A DNA stretch of 64,000 nucleotides from Terriglobia bacterium (GTDB lineage: Bacteria; Acidobacteriota; Terriglobia; UBA7540). The notes beneath the pieces were generated by a model. It saw nothing but the letters and a program-made list of their open reading frames with translations, had not been told where the DNA came from and did not search any database. The stretch is from the NCBI GenBank assembly GCA_035712365.1, contig DASTAW010000046.1, positions 1-64,000 on the forward strand, in the 5' to 3' direction. Within the stretch, counting starts at the first letter, position 1, and each line of letters begins with the position of its first letter. The translations under genes were made by a program, and so were the position numbers. Shown here piece after piece: positions 35,335 to 45,248 of the stretch.

Positions 35335-36339
35335 TCATCCCGCCTTTGCTTTCTTAATTTCTTCGATCAGCGGCGGAACGATCTCAAAAAGGTCTCCCGC
35401 AATTCCATAAGTTGCGATCTCAAAGATGGGCGCTTCGCGGTCTTTGTTGATGGCGACCACGGTCCGTGAACCTTTCATTCCCACCTGGTGTTGAATGGCC
35501 CCTGAGATCCCCAGAGCAAGGTAGAGCTTGGGAGCCACGGTCTGGCCGGAACTCCCGACCTGGCGGTCCATGGGTAGCCAGCCGCTATCGCAGATGGGTC
35601 GCGAGGCGCCGACTTCTGCTCCCAGAGCCTCCGCCAGCTTCCGGGCCAGTACCATATTTTCGGACTTTTTGATGCCACGCCCTACAGCGACGATAATTTC
35701 CGCCTGGCTCAGATCGACCGCCTGCCTGGCCTCCCGGAATTTTTCCTGGGGCCGCGTGCGAACGGCCCCGGGGGGAATGTCGATCGGTACCGAGGTTATT
35801 TTTGCGCTGGCTACACCCTGCTGGACGGAATCTTCTCGAAAAGCCCCCGCCTGGAATGACACGAAGTACGGCGGTTCGCCTCGAAACTCAACGTCGGCTG
35901 AAAACTTGCCCTGAAATACCTGCCGCACAAAGATGATTCTTTCGCCTTCGAGGCGGTAATCCAGTGAGTCGCCTATGAGGACGCGATCGAGCGAAGCGGC
36001 CAGTTTTGGAGCGAAGTCGCGCACCTGGTAGGTGTGGCTGAAAACAACGAATCGAGGGTGTCGCAATTCGACAACCTGGCGGAGGGCCGCGCTGTAGCCG
36101 TCCGGCGTGTACTGGGCAAGCTGCGGCGATTCGATAGTCAACACCTCCGACAGCCCGGCGCCGGCCAGTTCTTCGGCGAGATTGCGGACGTTTTCCCCCA
36201 CGACTGCGCCAACGCAGTTCGCCCCGAGCGCCGCGGAAAACCGTTGCGCCGCTGCCACGGCCTCCCATGCGGGGCGCGCCAGCTTGCCATCCTGGTGTTC
36301 CGCGTAGACGATGATTTCTTCAGCCACGGGCGTATTCAC
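35335..36339 (-). CDS. etfA: Electron transfer flavoprotein alpha subunit
   Basis: The 334-residue subunit carries the FAD of the ETF heterodimer, which passes electrons from acyl-CoA dehydrogenases to the quinone pool. The N-terminal domain includes ENVRNLAEELAGAG. The C-terminal FAD domain has IIVAVGRGIKKSEN, ASRPICDSGWLPMDRQVGSSGQTVAPKLYLALGISGAIQHQVGM and VVAINKDREAPIFEIATYGIAGDLFEIVP, the signature of the family. It lies 92 bp downstream of etfB, its partner. Confidence 0.96.
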   Translation of the reverse strand: MNTPVAEEIIVYAEHQDGKLARPAWEAVAAAQRFSAALGANCVGAVVGENVRNLAEELAGAGLSEVLTIESPQLAQYTPDGYSAALRQVVELRHPRFVVFSHTYQVRDFAPKLAASLDRVLIGDSLDYRLEGERIIFVRQVFQGKFSADVEFRGEPPYFVSFQAGAFREDSVQQGVASAKITSVPIDIPPGAVRTRPQEKFREARQAVDLSQAEIIVAVGRGIKKSENMVLARKLAEALGAEVGASRPICDSGWLPMDRQVGSSGQTVAPKLYLALGISGAIQHQVGMKGSRTVVAINKDREAPIFEIATYGIAGDLFEIVPPLIEEIKKAKAG

Positions 36340-36431
36340 TTCCGTATGTAGCGCCGCCCCGCTCCAGCGGGACCGGCACGTGCCGCCCTGAAGGACGGCG
36401 CTGCATGCACCCTGATTTCTGGCGCACTACG

Positions 36432-37211
36432 TTAGATCACTCTTGCTTCGTTTTTCAATTTATCGACCAGCCGCTCAGCAATTTCCTTCGGACTGCCTTC
36501 GATAAATTCGGTTTGCGCCGTCTTCTGTGGGACGTAGACCCGGGAAATGATCTGGCGCGGTTCGAGCGCGTCAGTATCGAGCCCCAGGTCCTGCGCCGTC
36601 AATTTTTGGAGCGGCTTGTTCTTTGCCGCCATGATCCCTTTTAACGTGGCGTATCGAGGCTTGTTGATGCCTGATTGAATCGTCAGCACGGCAGGCAGCG
36701 GCATCTCAATCCACTGGAACCAGCCCCCCTCGAGTTCGCGTTTGATTTTCAGGTGCTCGCCTTCCGCCTGGATCTCCATCACGATGGTTGAATGAGGCAG
36801 GTTCAACATTTCCGCCATGATGACCCCGGTCTGCGCATACCCAAAATCGTCAGACTGGAGGCCGGTGAGCACCAGGTCGGGATTATCCCTGCGGATGGCG
36901 GCGGCCAGCGCTTTGGCGGTCCCGTGCGCGTCCAGGTTGGCAAAAGCAGCGTCATCGAGGTGCAGGGCGCGGTCGGCGCCCTTGGCCAGCGCCTCCTTGA
37001 TGGCCTGCGCGGCGCGGGCGGGGCCGAGCGTGCAGACAATGACCTCTCCTCCCAGTTTCTCCTTCAGCCGCAGTCCCTCTTCGAGCGCGTAAACGTCAGG
37101 CTCGTTCACCTCGTAGCTGATGTCGGCTTCCTCGATCCACGTCGAGGCGGCATTCACCTTGAGGAAAGCGTCGCGGGACGGGACCTGCTTGAGGCACACA
37201 ACAATTTTCAT
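36432..37211 (-). CDS. etfB: Electron transfer flavoprotein beta subunit
   Basis: The 259-residue subunit binds AMP and docks the partner dehydrogenase. Motifs: KIVVCLKQVPSRDAFLKVN, SYEVNEPDVYALEEGLRLKEKLGGEVIVCTLGPARAAQAIKEALAKGADRALHL, DLVLTGLQSDDFGYAQTGVIMAEML, and the C-terminal LPAVLTIQSGINKPRYATLKGIMAAKNKP. It follows the fab genes by 53 bp, which links fatty-acid synthesis and electron transfer from acyl-CoA oxidation in one co-directional block. Confidence 0.96.
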   Translation of the reverse strand: MKIVVCLKQVPSRDAFLKVNAASTWIEEADISYEVNEPDVYALEEGLRLKEKLGGEVIVCTLGPARAAQAIKEALAKGADRALHLDDAAFANLDAHGTAKALAAAIRRDNPDLVLTGLQSDDFGYAQTGVIMAEMLNLPHSTIVMEIQAEGEHLKIKRELEGGWFQWIEMPLPAVLTIQSGINKPRYATLKGIMAAKNKPLQKLTAQDLGLDTDALEPRQIISRVYVPQKTAQTEFIEGSPKEIAERLVDKLKNEARVI

Positions 37212-37264
37212 GAGGGGAAAATTCTCCGCGGAGAAAACTTCAATCCAGCGAGAGTGCGGTCCTG

Positions 37265-38506
37265 CTATTCAGAATAACGCTTCAAAAGCAGAGCAGCATT
37301 GGTGCCGCCGAACCCGAACGAGTTTGACAGCACGAAATCGACCTTCGCCCGCCGGGCCTGGTTCGGAACGTAGTCCAGGTCGCATTCGGGGTCCGGGGTT
37401 TCGTAATTGATGGTTGGAGGAATAATCTGGTCACGCAGGATCAGCGTCGAGATTCCAGCCTCGAGACCTCCTGCTCCTCCCAGCAGATGTCCGGTCATCG
37501 ACTTGGTGGAACTGACCGGGAACCTGTAGGCGCGTTCTCCGAATACGGCTTTGATGGCCTTGGTTTCAAGCTTGTCATTGAAAGGAGTGGAGGTCCCGTG
37601 GGCGTTGATGTAGTCCACCTGCTGGGGTTCTACGCCGGCGTCCTTCAGGGTGTTGCGCATCACCCGAATGGCGCCGTCAGCGTTCTCCGACGGCTGCGTG
37701 ATGTGGTAGGCGTCGCCGGACATTCCATAACCAACAATCTCGCCCAGGATTCTGGCTCCGCGCTTGACGGCAAAACCCAGTTCTTCCAGGACCAGGATGC
37801 CCGCTCCTTCTCCGATGACGAAGCCGTCGCGGTTGCAGTCAAAGGGACGGCTGGCCTTTTCGGGTTCGTCGTTTCGTGTCGAGAGCGCGCGCATGGAGGC
37901 GAACCCACCCACGCCCATGGGAGTGATGGCCGCTTCGGCGCCGCCGGAAATCATCACATCCGCGTCGCCGCGCTGGATCAACTTGAAGGAATCGCCCACC
38001 GCGTGCGCGCTGGACGAGCAAGCCGTGCAGGTTGCGGAATTTGGTCCCTTGGCGCCCCAGCGGATGGAGACAAAACCGGAAGCAAGGTTGACGATGGAAG
38101 CGGGGATGAAGAAGGGAGATATTTTTCGTGGACCGCCCTTCATCAGCTCGGTGTGCTCGCGCTCGATGACGTCGAATCCCCCGATCCCTGAGCCAATATA
38201 GACGCCCGTCCGCTCCGCCAAGTCCGGGGTGATTTTCAGTTCCGCCTGCTCCATGGCAAACTCGCTGGCGGCCATGGCGAACTGGATGAACAGCCCCATC
38301 TTCTTCACTTCTTTTTTTTCAATGAAGCGAAGCGGATCGAACCCTTTGACTTCTGCGGCGAATGTGACGGGAAAGCCTGTGGTGTCGAAGTGCGTGATGG
38401 TGGCGGCGCCGCTTTTCCCGGCGAGCAGATTCCGCCACGTTTCTTCGGTCCCCACCCCCAGCGCGCTAACCAGGCCAACCCCTGTTACTACAACTCTTCG
38501 CGCCAA
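37265..38506 (-). CDS. fabF: 3-oxoacyl-[acyl-carrier-protein] synthase II
   Basis: FabF condenses malonyl-ACP with acyl-ACP in chain elongation. The 413-residue thiolase-fold enzyme has RVVVTGVGLVSALGVG at the start, the nucleophilic Cys in SATCTACSSSAHAVGD, and the two His residues in INAHGTSTPFND and KSMTGHLLGGAGG. The terminal SNSFGFGGTNAALLLKRY is typical. It follows acpP by 27 bp, the common acpP-fabF order. Confidence 0.97.
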   Translation of the reverse strand: MARRVVVTGVGLVSALGVGTEETWRNLLAGKSGAATITHFDTTGFPVTFAAEVKGFDPLRFIEKKEVKKMGLFIQFAMAASEFAMEQAELKITPDLAERTGVYIGSGIGGFDVIEREHTELMKGGPRKISPFFIPASIVNLASGFVSIRWGAKGPNSATCTACSSSAHAVGDSFKLIQRGDADVMISGGAEAAITPMGVGGFASMRALSTRNDEPEKASRPFDCNRDGFVIGEGAGILVLEELGFAVKRGARILGEIVGYGMSGDAYHITQPSENADGAIRVMRNTLKDAGVEPQQVDYINAHGTSTPFNDKLETKAIKAVFGERAYRFPVSSTKSMTGHLLGGAGGLEAGISTLILRDQIIPPTINYETPDPECDLDYVPNQARRAKVDFVLSNSFGFGGTNAALLLKRYSE

Positions 38507-38533
38507 GTTTTGCCCTCCTGTGGACCTGTGCCG

Positions 38534-38782
38534 TCAGTTCTTTGCTGGCTTGGTATGGGCCTGGATGTAATCGACGGCATCTTTTACGGTCTGGATCTTT
38601 TCGGCGTCTTCGTCGGGAATCTCGATCTCGAACGCCTCCTCGAACGCCATCACCAACTCCACGATATCCAGCGAATCGGCTCCAAGGTCATCGACGAAAT
38701 GCGCTGTGGGGGTAACCTCTGCTTCATCAACTCCAAGCTGCTCAACGATAATCTGCTTAACCTTTTCTTCAGGCGAAGCCAT
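38534..38782 (-). CDS. acpP: Acyl carrier protein
   Basis: The 82-residue acidic four-helix protein carries acyl intermediates on a phosphopantetheine arm attached to the Ser of [30 protein letters not shown]. The N-terminus reads [18 protein letters not shown]. An AGGAGG-type ribosome site precedes the ATG, which suits a highly expressed protein. The 171 bp between acpP and fabG show no clear terminator or promoter. Confidence 0.97.
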   Translation of the reverse strand: MASPEEKVKQIIVEQLGVDEAEVTPTAHFVDDLGADSLDIVELVMAFEEAFEIEIPDEDAEKIQTVKDAVDYIQAHTKPAKN

Positions 38783-38954
38783 TGATGTATCCTCCTCACC
38801 CTACATGGGGTTGGCTATTCTAACTTTGGGCTGGAGGGGCGTCAAGCTCTGCACTTCCCGGGCCTGCACGGCGACGGCGCAGCGCGGCAAGCAAAAACGT
38901 CCCTCACGTACCGTTATCGAAAACACTTCCTCGCTGATCTGGCCCGGACCGCCA

Positions 38955-39698
38955 TCAGGCCATATACATCCCGCCATTAACGTTCAGCACGTGGCCTGTA
39001 ATATATCCTGCTTCCTCAGATGCCAGGAAGCGCACTCCGCAGGCAACGTCCATATCGGTACCCATTCGGCCCACCGGAATAATGCCCAGCAGCTTTTGGC
39101 GGACCTCTTCGGGCAGCTTGTCCGTCATCGGCGTTGCGATAAAGCCCGGGGCAACCGCGTTGACGGTGATGCCCCTTCGCGCAACTTCTGACGCCACGGC
39201 CTTGGTGAGCCCAATCAGGCCCGCCTTCGACGCGATGTAATTCGCCTGGCCCGGATTTCCGGCCTGGGCCACTACTGAGGTGATGTTGATGATGCGGCCA
39301 TATCGCTGCCGCACCATGCCGGGCAGCGCCTCTTTAATGCAATGGTAGGCCCCGTCCAGGTTTGTTCGCAACACCGCGTCCCAATCTTCCGCCTTCATCC
39401 GCAAAAGTAAATTATCCCGCACGACGCCGGCATTATTCACTAAAATATCGATCTTTTTCCACGTGTCCAAAACTTTGCTGATGCCGGCTTTGATGGATTC
39501 GGGGCTGGAAACGTCCATGTTCAGCACCAGCGTTTTGCGCCCTTTTGATTCGATCTGCCGCGCCACGGAGTCCAGCTTTTCCATGTTCCGGCTGGCCAGC
39601 GCGACGTCCGCGCCCGCTTCCGCCAGCAGCAGCGCACAGGCCCGTCCTATTCCCTGGGAAGCCCCTGTCACCACGGCAATGCGCTCGTTCAGGTTCAT
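38955..39698 (-). CDS. fabG: 3-oxoacyl-[acyl-carrier-protein] reductase
   Basis: This NADPH-dependent short-chain dehydrogenase reduces 3-oxoacyl-ACP. The 247-residue protein has VVTGASQGIGRACALLLAEAG (cofactor loop), ILVNNAGVVRDNLLLRMKAEDWD, catalytic Ser in INITSVVAQAG, and YIASKAGLIGLTKAVASEVA with Tyr and Lys. The end, ITGHVLNVNGGMYM, is typical. ATG 39698 (CCAGGCACG upstream) matches the family start; the frame is open to 39758 without homology. Confidence 0.96.
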   Translation of the reverse strand: MNLNERIAVVTGASQGIGRACALLLAEAGADVALASRNMEKLDSVARQIESKGRKTLVLNMDVSSPESIKAGISKVLDTWKKIDILVNNAGVVRDNLLLRMKAEDWDAVLRTNLDGAYHCIKEALPGMVRQRYGRIINITSVVAQAGNPGQANYIASKAGLIGLTKAVASEVARRGITVNAVAPGFIATPMTDKLPEEVRQKLLGIIPVGRMGTDMDVACGVRFLASEEAGYITGHVLNVNGGMYMA

Positions 39699-39761
39699 CG
39701 TGCCTGGCATTAGCGAAAAACCGGGGGACTGAACGTTCATTCCGGCCCGGCCTTGCATTCC

Positions 39762-40700
39762 TTACTGTGGCTGCACTGCCCCAACCGCTTCCTCAAGCGA
39801 CGCAAGGTCACCGGCACGCGCGGTCCGGGCTTCGCGGTCAATCTGATGCATCAATCCCGAGAGCACTTTACCGGGACCCGCCTCCACAAAAAGCCCCGCG
39901 CCTTCCCGTCTCAGTGCCAGCATTGAGCCGGTCCACTTCACAGGGGAAGTTACCTGCCGCTTGAGTCCGTCCCGAACAGCCTCTGCACTCCGAACGACGG
40001 CCGCATCGGCATTATTGACCAGCGGGACCCGCGGGTCGCTGATGGCGACGGCGTCCAAATCCATGGCCAACCGGTCAGATGCTGGCTTCATCAGGCTGCA
40101 ATGGAACGGAGCGCTGACGTTCAGCAACACCGCGCGTTTTGCTCCGCGGGCCTTTGCCAGCTCGATTGCCCTTTCCACCGCGGCACGATGTCCGGCGATT
40201 ACAATCTGAGCCGGTGAATTCAGATTGGCCGCGGCCACAACTTCGTCTTCGGCCGCCTCGCGACAAACTGCATCCACCGCGATCGAGTCAAGGCCGAGCA
40301 GCGCCGCCATGGCTCCCTGGCCGATGGGAACAGCTTCCTGCATATATTCGCCGCGCTTGCGCACCAGCCGCAGCGCATCCGTCAAGTCCAGCGCGCGGGC
40401 CGCCACCAGCGCCGAATATTCTCCCAGGCTGTGCCCCGCGACATAACCAGGCCGGATGCCTTTTTCTTCCAATACGCGCGCCGCCGCAACCGAAACGGCA
40501 AGAATGGCAGGCTGCGTATTCGCCGTCAACTGCAATTCTTCGGCCGGACCTTCAAAGCACAGCTTCGAGAGCGGAAATCCCAGCGCGGCGTCCGCCTCCT
40601 CAAAAACTTGGCGGGCCGAGGTGAAATGTTGCGCCAGTTCGAGGCCCATTCCAGGCGCCTGCGAACCCTGCCCTGGGAAAAGAAAAGCTATTTCGGACAA
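39762..40700 (-). CDS. fabD: Malonyl-CoA:ACP transacylase
   Basis: FabD loads malonate onto ACP. The protein begins IAFLFPGQGSQAPGMG and has the active-site Ser in VAGHSLGEYSALVAA, the Arg in LVRKRGEYMQEAV, and the His in NVSAPFHCSLM. I propose the TTG at 40700 as start: AGGAG lies eight bases upstream and the family N-terminus follows directly. A longer reading to ATG 40805 overlaps fabH and adds low-complexity sequence. The product is 312 residues. Confidence 0.93.
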   Translation of the reverse strand: MSEIAFLFPGQGSQAPGMGLELAQHFTSARQVFEEADAALGFPLSKLCFEGPAEELQLTANTQPAILAVSVAAARVLEEKGIRPGYVAGHSLGEYSALVAARALDLTDALRLVRKRGEYMQEAVPIGQGAMAALLGLDSIAVDAVCREAAEDEVVAAANLNSPAQIVIAGHRAAVERAIELAKARGAKRAVLLNVSAPFHCSLMKPASDRLAMDLDAVAISDPRVPLVNNADAAVVRSAEAVRDGLKRQVTSPVKWTGSMLALRREGAGLFVEAGPGKVLSGLMHQIDREARTARAGDLASLEEAVGAVQPQ

Positions 40701-40777
40701 AAACCAGTCTCCTGCTGGGCCAGGCGGTTCCTGGTGAATCGCCCCTGCGCCGCCCGTTCCTGCCGCTTCCGCCTCCG

Positions 40778-41758
40778 CTACCAGCGCATCAGGACCGATC
40801 CCCACGTTACGCCGGCGCCGAAAGCAGACATCAGAATCAGGTCGCCCTTCTTAATGCGGCCGCTGCGTACGCATTCATCAAGGCAGATCGGGATGGAGGC
40901 CGATGAAGTGTTGCCCACCCGATTGATGTTTGAATAGACCTTTTCAGCCGGCACGCCCAGCCGCTCTCGCACGGCTTCAGTGATGCGGAGATTGGCCTGG
41001 TGGGGGATAAACAGATCGATCTCGCCGGGCTGAACATCAGCCTGCTCCATCACGCAGCGCGAAACCTCTTCCAGGCTGCGAACGGCCACTTTGAAAAGTT
41101 CGTTGCCGCGCATCTTGATGAAGTGTTCCCGCGCCTGGACCGTTTCGCAACTGGCCGGCCGGGCGGTGCCGCCGGCGGGGATGTAGAGATGGTCCGCATA
41201 GGCGCCGTTCGTATGCACCTCAGAAGCCAGAATCCCCGAAGAGGAATTGACGGGGCCCAGCACGCCTGCGGCCACCCCGTCTCCGAAGATCACGCAGGTG
41301 GCGCGATCCTGATAATCGAGGTACCGGGAAAGCAGTTCGGCCCCGATCACCAGCGCATATTTGGCTTTCCCTGTTTTGACGAATTGATCGACCACCGTCA
41401 GCGCAAAAAGGAAACCCGAGCAGGCCGCCGCCAGGTCGAAGGCGCAGCAGGTTGCAGCCCCGAGTTCCCGCTGGATAAGTGATGCGGTGGCAGGCAGGGG
41501 CATGTCGGGAGAAATGGTTGAGCAGATAATGAGGTCGAGCTTGTCGGGAGTGATGCCAGCCATATCCAGCGCTTTCCGCGCCGCCTTCACCGACAGCTTG
41601 GAAGTGGTCTCGCTGGGGGCGGCCTGGCGCCTCTCCTTGATGCCCGTACGTTCGGTGATCCACTTGTCGGAGGTGTCCACCATCTTTTCCAGGTCGGAGT
41701 TCGTGATCACCTTCTTAGGCAAGGCTGAGCCGGTGCCCAGGATCCCTGTTGCAATCAT
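40778..41758 (-). CDS. fabH: 3-oxoacyl-[acyl-carrier-protein] synthase III
   Basis: FabH starts fatty-acid synthesis by condensing an acyl-CoA with malonyl-ACP. The 326-residue enzyme has the Cys nucleophile in CAFDLAAACSGFLFAL, the His in DLFIPHQANLRITEAV and the Asn in INRVGNTSSASIPICLDE. The N-terminal ITERTGIKERRQA is also typical. It ends near the fabD start and begins 21 bp after plsX. Confidence 0.97.
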   Translation of the reverse strand: MIATGILGTGSALPKKVITNSDLEKMVDTSDKWITERTGIKERRQAAPSETTSKLSVKAARKALDMAGITPDKLDLIICSTISPDMPLPATASLIQRELGAATCCAFDLAAACSGFLFALTVVDQFVKTGKAKYALVIGAELLSRYLDYQDRATCVIFGDGVAAGVLGPVNSSSGILASEVHTNGAYADHLYIPAGGTARPASCETVQAREHFIKMRGNELFKVAVRSLEEVSRCVMEQADVQPGEIDLFIPHQANLRITEAVRERLGVPAEKVYSNINRVGNTSSASIPICLDECVRSGRIKKGDLILMSAFGAGVTWGSVLMRW

Positions 41759-41779
41759 TATGGCTCCTGAAACAACTTC

Positions 41780-42793
41780 TTAATTCCCGCTGAGCGAGGC
41801 GAGGGCCAGTTCGCGCTCAATTTTTTCGTTCACGCGGCCTTCGGAAAATTCTGCAGCCACGCGAATGGCGTTCTTGATGGCGTTGGCGTTAGACCCGCCG
41901 TGGCAGATGATGCAAACTCCCTTGACACCCAGCAGCGGCGCCCCTCCATATTCGGAGTAATCCAGCCGCTTTTTCATCCGGCCGAAGGCCTTTCGCGAAA
42001 GCAGGTAACCCATTTTCGACGAAAAGGTGCTCGATAGCGACTCTTTCAAAAGGCTTGAAACCGTATCGACGATCCCTTCGCTGATTTTCAGCGCGACATT
42101 GCCGATGAAACCATCGGCAACAATCACCTCGACGCGGCCGTTAAACAGGTCCCTTCCCTCCACGTTGCCGACGAAGTTCAGACTCAATTCGTTCAGGCGC
42201 GCCAGCGCTTCGCGCGTTACTTCGTTACCCTTATGAGATTCCGAGCCGTTTGAGAGCAGCCCCACCCGTGGCCGCTCAGCGCCGAAAATCACGCGGTAAT
42301 AAATTTCACCCATCACGGCGAACTGCTCAAGGTGCAGCGGCTTGCAATCCACATTCGCACCCACGTCCAGCAGGACGGAAGCCTTCCCATTTTTCGAAGA
42401 GGGGAAAACCTGGGCCAGCGCGGGCCGGTCCACTCCTTCCAGTGTTCCCAGCAGGATTTTCGCCGTGGTCATCACGGCGCCCGTGTTCCCGGCGCTGATC
42501 AGACCGGCTGCCTTTCCATCACGCACCAGCCGCGCTGCTACGCGGATCGAGGAGTCCCGTTTGCGACGGAAAGCCTTGGCGGCCGCATCCTCCATGGTGA
42601 CGGCCTCAGAGGCATGGACGACCTCGATTTTGAGATTGCTCGCCCCTCGTTTCGTCAGTTCCTGATTCAGCAAATCCTGGGGGCCGACCAGAAGGACTTC
42701 CGCCTGTCCGACCTGCGCCGCCTGAATCGCACCCTCGACTTCAGGCAGAGGCGCCGTGTCCGATCCCATTGCATCAACAGCAATCGCACGCAT
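41780..42793 (-). CDS. plsX: Phosphate acyltransferase PlsX
   Basis: PlsX makes acyl-phosphate from acyl-ACP for the PlsY step of phospholipid synthesis. The 337-residue protein starts [22 protein letters not shown] and continues with [66 protein letters not shown] and [19 protein letters not shown]. It is peripheral to the inner membrane. The position between rpmF and fabH is the classic gene order. Confidence 0.97.
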   Translation of the reverse strand: MRAIAVDAMGSDTAPLPEVEGAIQAAQVGQAEVLLVGPQDLLNQELTKRGASNLKIEVVHASEAVTMEDAAAKAFRRKRDSSIRVAARLVRDGKAAGLISAGNTGAVMTTAKILLGTLEGVDRPALAQVFPSSKNGKASVLLDVGANVDCKPLHLEQFAVMGEIYYRVIFGAERPRVGLLSNGSESHKGNEVTREALARLNELSLNFVGNVEGRDLFNGRVEVIVADGFIGNVALKISEGIVDTVSSLLKESLSSTFSSKMGYLLSRKAFGRMKKRLDYSEYGGAPLLGVKGVCIICHGGSNANAIKNAIRVAAEFSEGRVNEKIERELALASLSGN

Positions 42794-42870
42794 GGTCTAT
42801 AGAGGCCACCAGAATGAAAGGTCCAAGTCGGCGAGACCAGGCGGTGCCTGGAACAGCCTCAGGCCCCCCG

Positions 42871-43056
42871 TTACGCCGCTTCGTCCACCAGCATTGCTTC
42901 CCGTCCGTTGTAGTGGCCGCAACGCGGGCATGCCTGGTGGGGTAATTTCGATTCATGACAGTTGGGGCACTCAGAAAGAGACCGCCGCTTCAGGTGGTCA
43001 TGGGCGCGCCGCCGGTTGCGCCGCGCCTTTGAATGTCGCCGTTTCGGATTTGCCAT
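42871..43056 (-). CDS. rpmF: 50S ribosomal protein L32
   Basis: The 61-residue ribosomal protein has the standard start MANPKRRHSKARRNRRRAHD and a zinc-ribbon with two Cys pairs (CPNC and CPRC), so it is the zinc-binding form. It lies between yceD and plsX, as in many bacteria, and is expected to be expressed from the same promoter as yceD. Confidence 0.97.
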   Translation of the reverse strand: MANPKRRHSKARRNRRRAHDHLKRRSLSECPNCHESKLPHQACPRCGHYNGREAMLVDEAA

Positions 43057-43189
43057 CTTTCCATTTCCTTCACATCAAGTTGCCTTGCGGTCGTGTCTTT
43101 GCTGCAAGGCTAGATCGATTTTCGCATGGGCTCCGGGCAGGAACGGTTGGCGGCCCACACGCCAACGCCGGGTGACACGCGGCCAGCAG

Positions 43190-43708
43190 TTAGCTGACCT
43201 GTATTTTCTTCAAGAAAGCAAAGGGTGAATCTTCGTGCTGCGCAGAACAACCGCATTCCCTGGCATTGCGGTTCACGCCGCACGCCGGACAGATCCCACG
43301 GCAGTCAGGCCGGCAAACCACTTTCATAGGGACAGACAAGAGGGCCTGCTCCCTTACCACTTCGGCCAGATTGACGCCGTCGCCCGAAAAGTAGCCGATC
43401 TTCAATTCGTCTTCCCCAATTTCGAGCTCTTCTTCCCGCGCGATTTCTTCCATCGGCCGATAGGGCAGATCGAAATCGATTTCCACAGGTATCTGGATTT
43501 TCTCAAGGCACCGGTCGCAGGCGGCTTCCAGAGCTCCGGAGATATGCCCGCGAACTCGAATTTCCTTCCCGGCGAGCTCGGCTTCGGCGTTTACCGTCAA
43601 AGGCCCGGCCTGCCGGAACTTAGTCTCCTGAAAATCCAGGGCCCCCGGCAAGTAGGTCTCTGATACCGTTACGCGGTGAAGCTCCAGCTCGCGGAGACTA
43701 ATAAGCAC
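43190..43708 (-). CDS. yceD: YceD/DUF177-family protein
   Basis: The 172-residue protein matches the YceD family, which is encoded next to rpmF and has been linked to 23S rRNA maturation. It has CDRCLEKIQIPVEIDFDLPY and LSVPMKVVCRPDCRGICPACGVNRN, with a C-terminal CGC; the Cys residues could bind zinc. It is the first gene of the long minus-strand block and lies about 27 bp after a consensus promoter. Confidence 0.9.
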   Translation of the reverse strand: MLISLRELELHRVTVSETYLPGALDFQETKFRQAGPLTVNAEAELAGKEIRVRGHISGALEAACDRCLEKIQIPVEIDFDLPYRPMEEIAREEELEIGEDELKIGYFSGDGVNLAEVVREQALLSVPMKVVCRPDCRGICPACGVNRNARECGCSAQHEDSPFAFLKKIQVS

Positions 43709-43734
43709 TTCGGCCTCACTCGTCCAAAACTACA

Positions 43735-43762
43735 ATTATAGCTTGCAGCCGATGCCTGTCAA
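43735..43762 (-). promoter_or_regulatory. Consensus sigma70 promoter for yceD-rpmF-plsX-fab block
   Basis: The minus strand has a perfect TTGACA (43762-43757) and a perfect TATAAT (43740-43735) separated by 16 bp. The predicted start of transcription near 43728 leaves a 20-nt leader before the yceD ATG (43708). This is the strongest promoter-like sequence I see in the window. Confidence 0.75.
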
Positions 43763-43922
43763 GAAACGCTGGCAAAACAAGGACTTACTTTCAGCCACTT
43801 GGCCAGTCGCCAGGGCGACGCAGCGCCCCCCTCGTTACAGGCGTTTTCCCAGGCCTCAGGCGCCTTAACCAGCTTTCCCTCTTGAAATTATCGCCCGACT
43901 TGACTACAGTCTCAACTCTTGG

Positions 43923-45182
43923 GTGGAAAAGATTAACAGCCTTGTCAGTCCTGTGTGCGCCGAGTCCCAGCGGAACAGACTCGCCCACTGGGCATCGGTC
44001 TTCTTCAGCCTTTCAGTGCTCACCTATCTGGTTTCCATCGCCATCACCCAGGCTTTTCTGGCCGTTGCGGGGCTCCTTTATGCCGTGCATCTGCTTCGCA
44101 CCCGCCCCCGCATCGCCTTTCCGCCCGTCAAGCTGCCCATGCTGCTGTTCTGCATTTTTACCGTGGTCTCCGTTTTCTGGGCCACAAATACGGCCGTCGG
44201 CTGGTTTGCGGTCAGGAAGCTGGTCTTGTTCCTGATCATCCTGCTGGCGGTGAACCTGATCGCGAGCAGCCGGCAGATAGTCTGGCTGTGGAAGGGCCTA
44301 TTTGTTGAATCCGCGATCGTCGCGCTGATTGCGGCGGGGCAGTTCGTCAATCAATACCGCACCGTCCGAATGGAACATCCGCATCACGTTTACCCCTATA
44401 TGATCTCGAACCGCATTACGGGGCTGATGGGTGACTGGATGAACTTCGGCGGTCAACAGATGCTGGTGTTTATCGTTCTGGCGTCTTTTCTATTATTTGG
44501 TTTGAGGGCGCGGCGAAGATGGTGGGCGGTAGCCATCATCGTGGCCATTTCTATCGCCCTCAACCTGACGCGGGGAGTCTGGCTGGGATGCTTCTTCGCC
44601 CTCGTGTATCTCCTGTGGCGGTGGAAGCCCTGGTGGGTCTTGGCCCTGCCCGCGCTTGCTGTGGTGATTTACGTTTTTGCCCCGCGCATGGTGCACCAGC
44701 GTCTCTGGCTGGCTCTCCATCCCTCCCGCGATCCGGCGCTTTCCATCCGGTTTGAGATGTGGCAGGCCGGACTGAACATGATCAGGGCCCATCCCTGGGT
44801 GGGCGTGGGACCGGACAACATTCCGCAGATGTATGATCTCTACCTTCCTCCCGGGCGGGCGCCCGCGGCGGGTTTCCATGACCACCTGCACGACAACTTC
44901 ATCCAGTTGGCGGCGGAACGGGGACTTCCTTGCCTCGCGGCATGGATTTGGTTTATGGCGGCCCTCTTTTGGCAAATGTGGAAAGTCCGTCGCCGATGCC
45001 GCGCCGGCCGGTGGCTGATTGACGGAGCAATCGCCGGCTGGGTGGCTTTTGTGGTGGAAGGATTTTTTGAATTCAATTTCGGCACTTCCCCCGTCTTGAT
45101 GGTTTTTCTGTTCGTCGTCTCAACACCTTTCGTGGTGGAACAGCTCGAGACCGCAGCCGGCGAAGACCCTTCGGTGTACTGA
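43923..45182 (+). CDS. O-antigen ligase/polymerase family membrane protein
   Basis: The 419-residue protein has about ten to twelve hydrophobic helices and a large periplasmic loop with the Wzy/WaaL pattern AGLNMIRAHPWVGVGPDNIPQMYD ... HDHLHDNFIQLAAERGLPCLAAWIW. The His residues are conserved in ligases, which join undecaprenyl-linked glycans to lipid A-core or to proteins. Whether this one is a ligase or polymerase cannot be decided. The start is GTG 43923. murJ follows after 66 bp. Confidence 0.87.
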   Translation: MEKINSLVSPVCAESQRNRLAHWASVFFSLSVLTYLVSIAITQAFLAVAGLLYAVHLLRTRPRIAFPPVKLPMLLFCIFTVVSVFWATNTAVGWFAVRKLVLFLIILLAVNLIASSRQIVWLWKGLFVESAIVALIAAGQFVNQYRTVRMEHPHHVYPYMISNRITGLMGDWMNFGGQQMLVFIVLASFLLFGLRARRRWWAVAIIVAISIALNLTRGVWLGCFFALVYLLWRWKPWWVLALPALAVVIYVFAPRMVHQRLWLALHPSRDPALSIRFEMWQAGLNMIRAHPWVGVGPDNIPQMYDLYLPPGRAPAAGFHDHLHDNFIQLAAERGLPCLAAWIWFMAALFWQMWKVRRRCRAGRWLIDGAIAGWVAFVVEGFFEFNFGTSPVLMVFLFVVSTPFVVEQLETAAGEDPSVY

Positions 45183-45248
45183 TTGCGAACGCGAGGTGTC
45201 CACTCTGTTTGACCTTTCGCTCTCGCAAAGCCGGGCTGTCCCATCTGG

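Noticed and set aside
35129-35338. 69-codon minus-strand frame between trpS and etfA, whose ATG overlaps the etfA stop
   Set aside because: The overlap looks like coupling, but the translation has no recognisable motif and there is no other support; it is probably chance.
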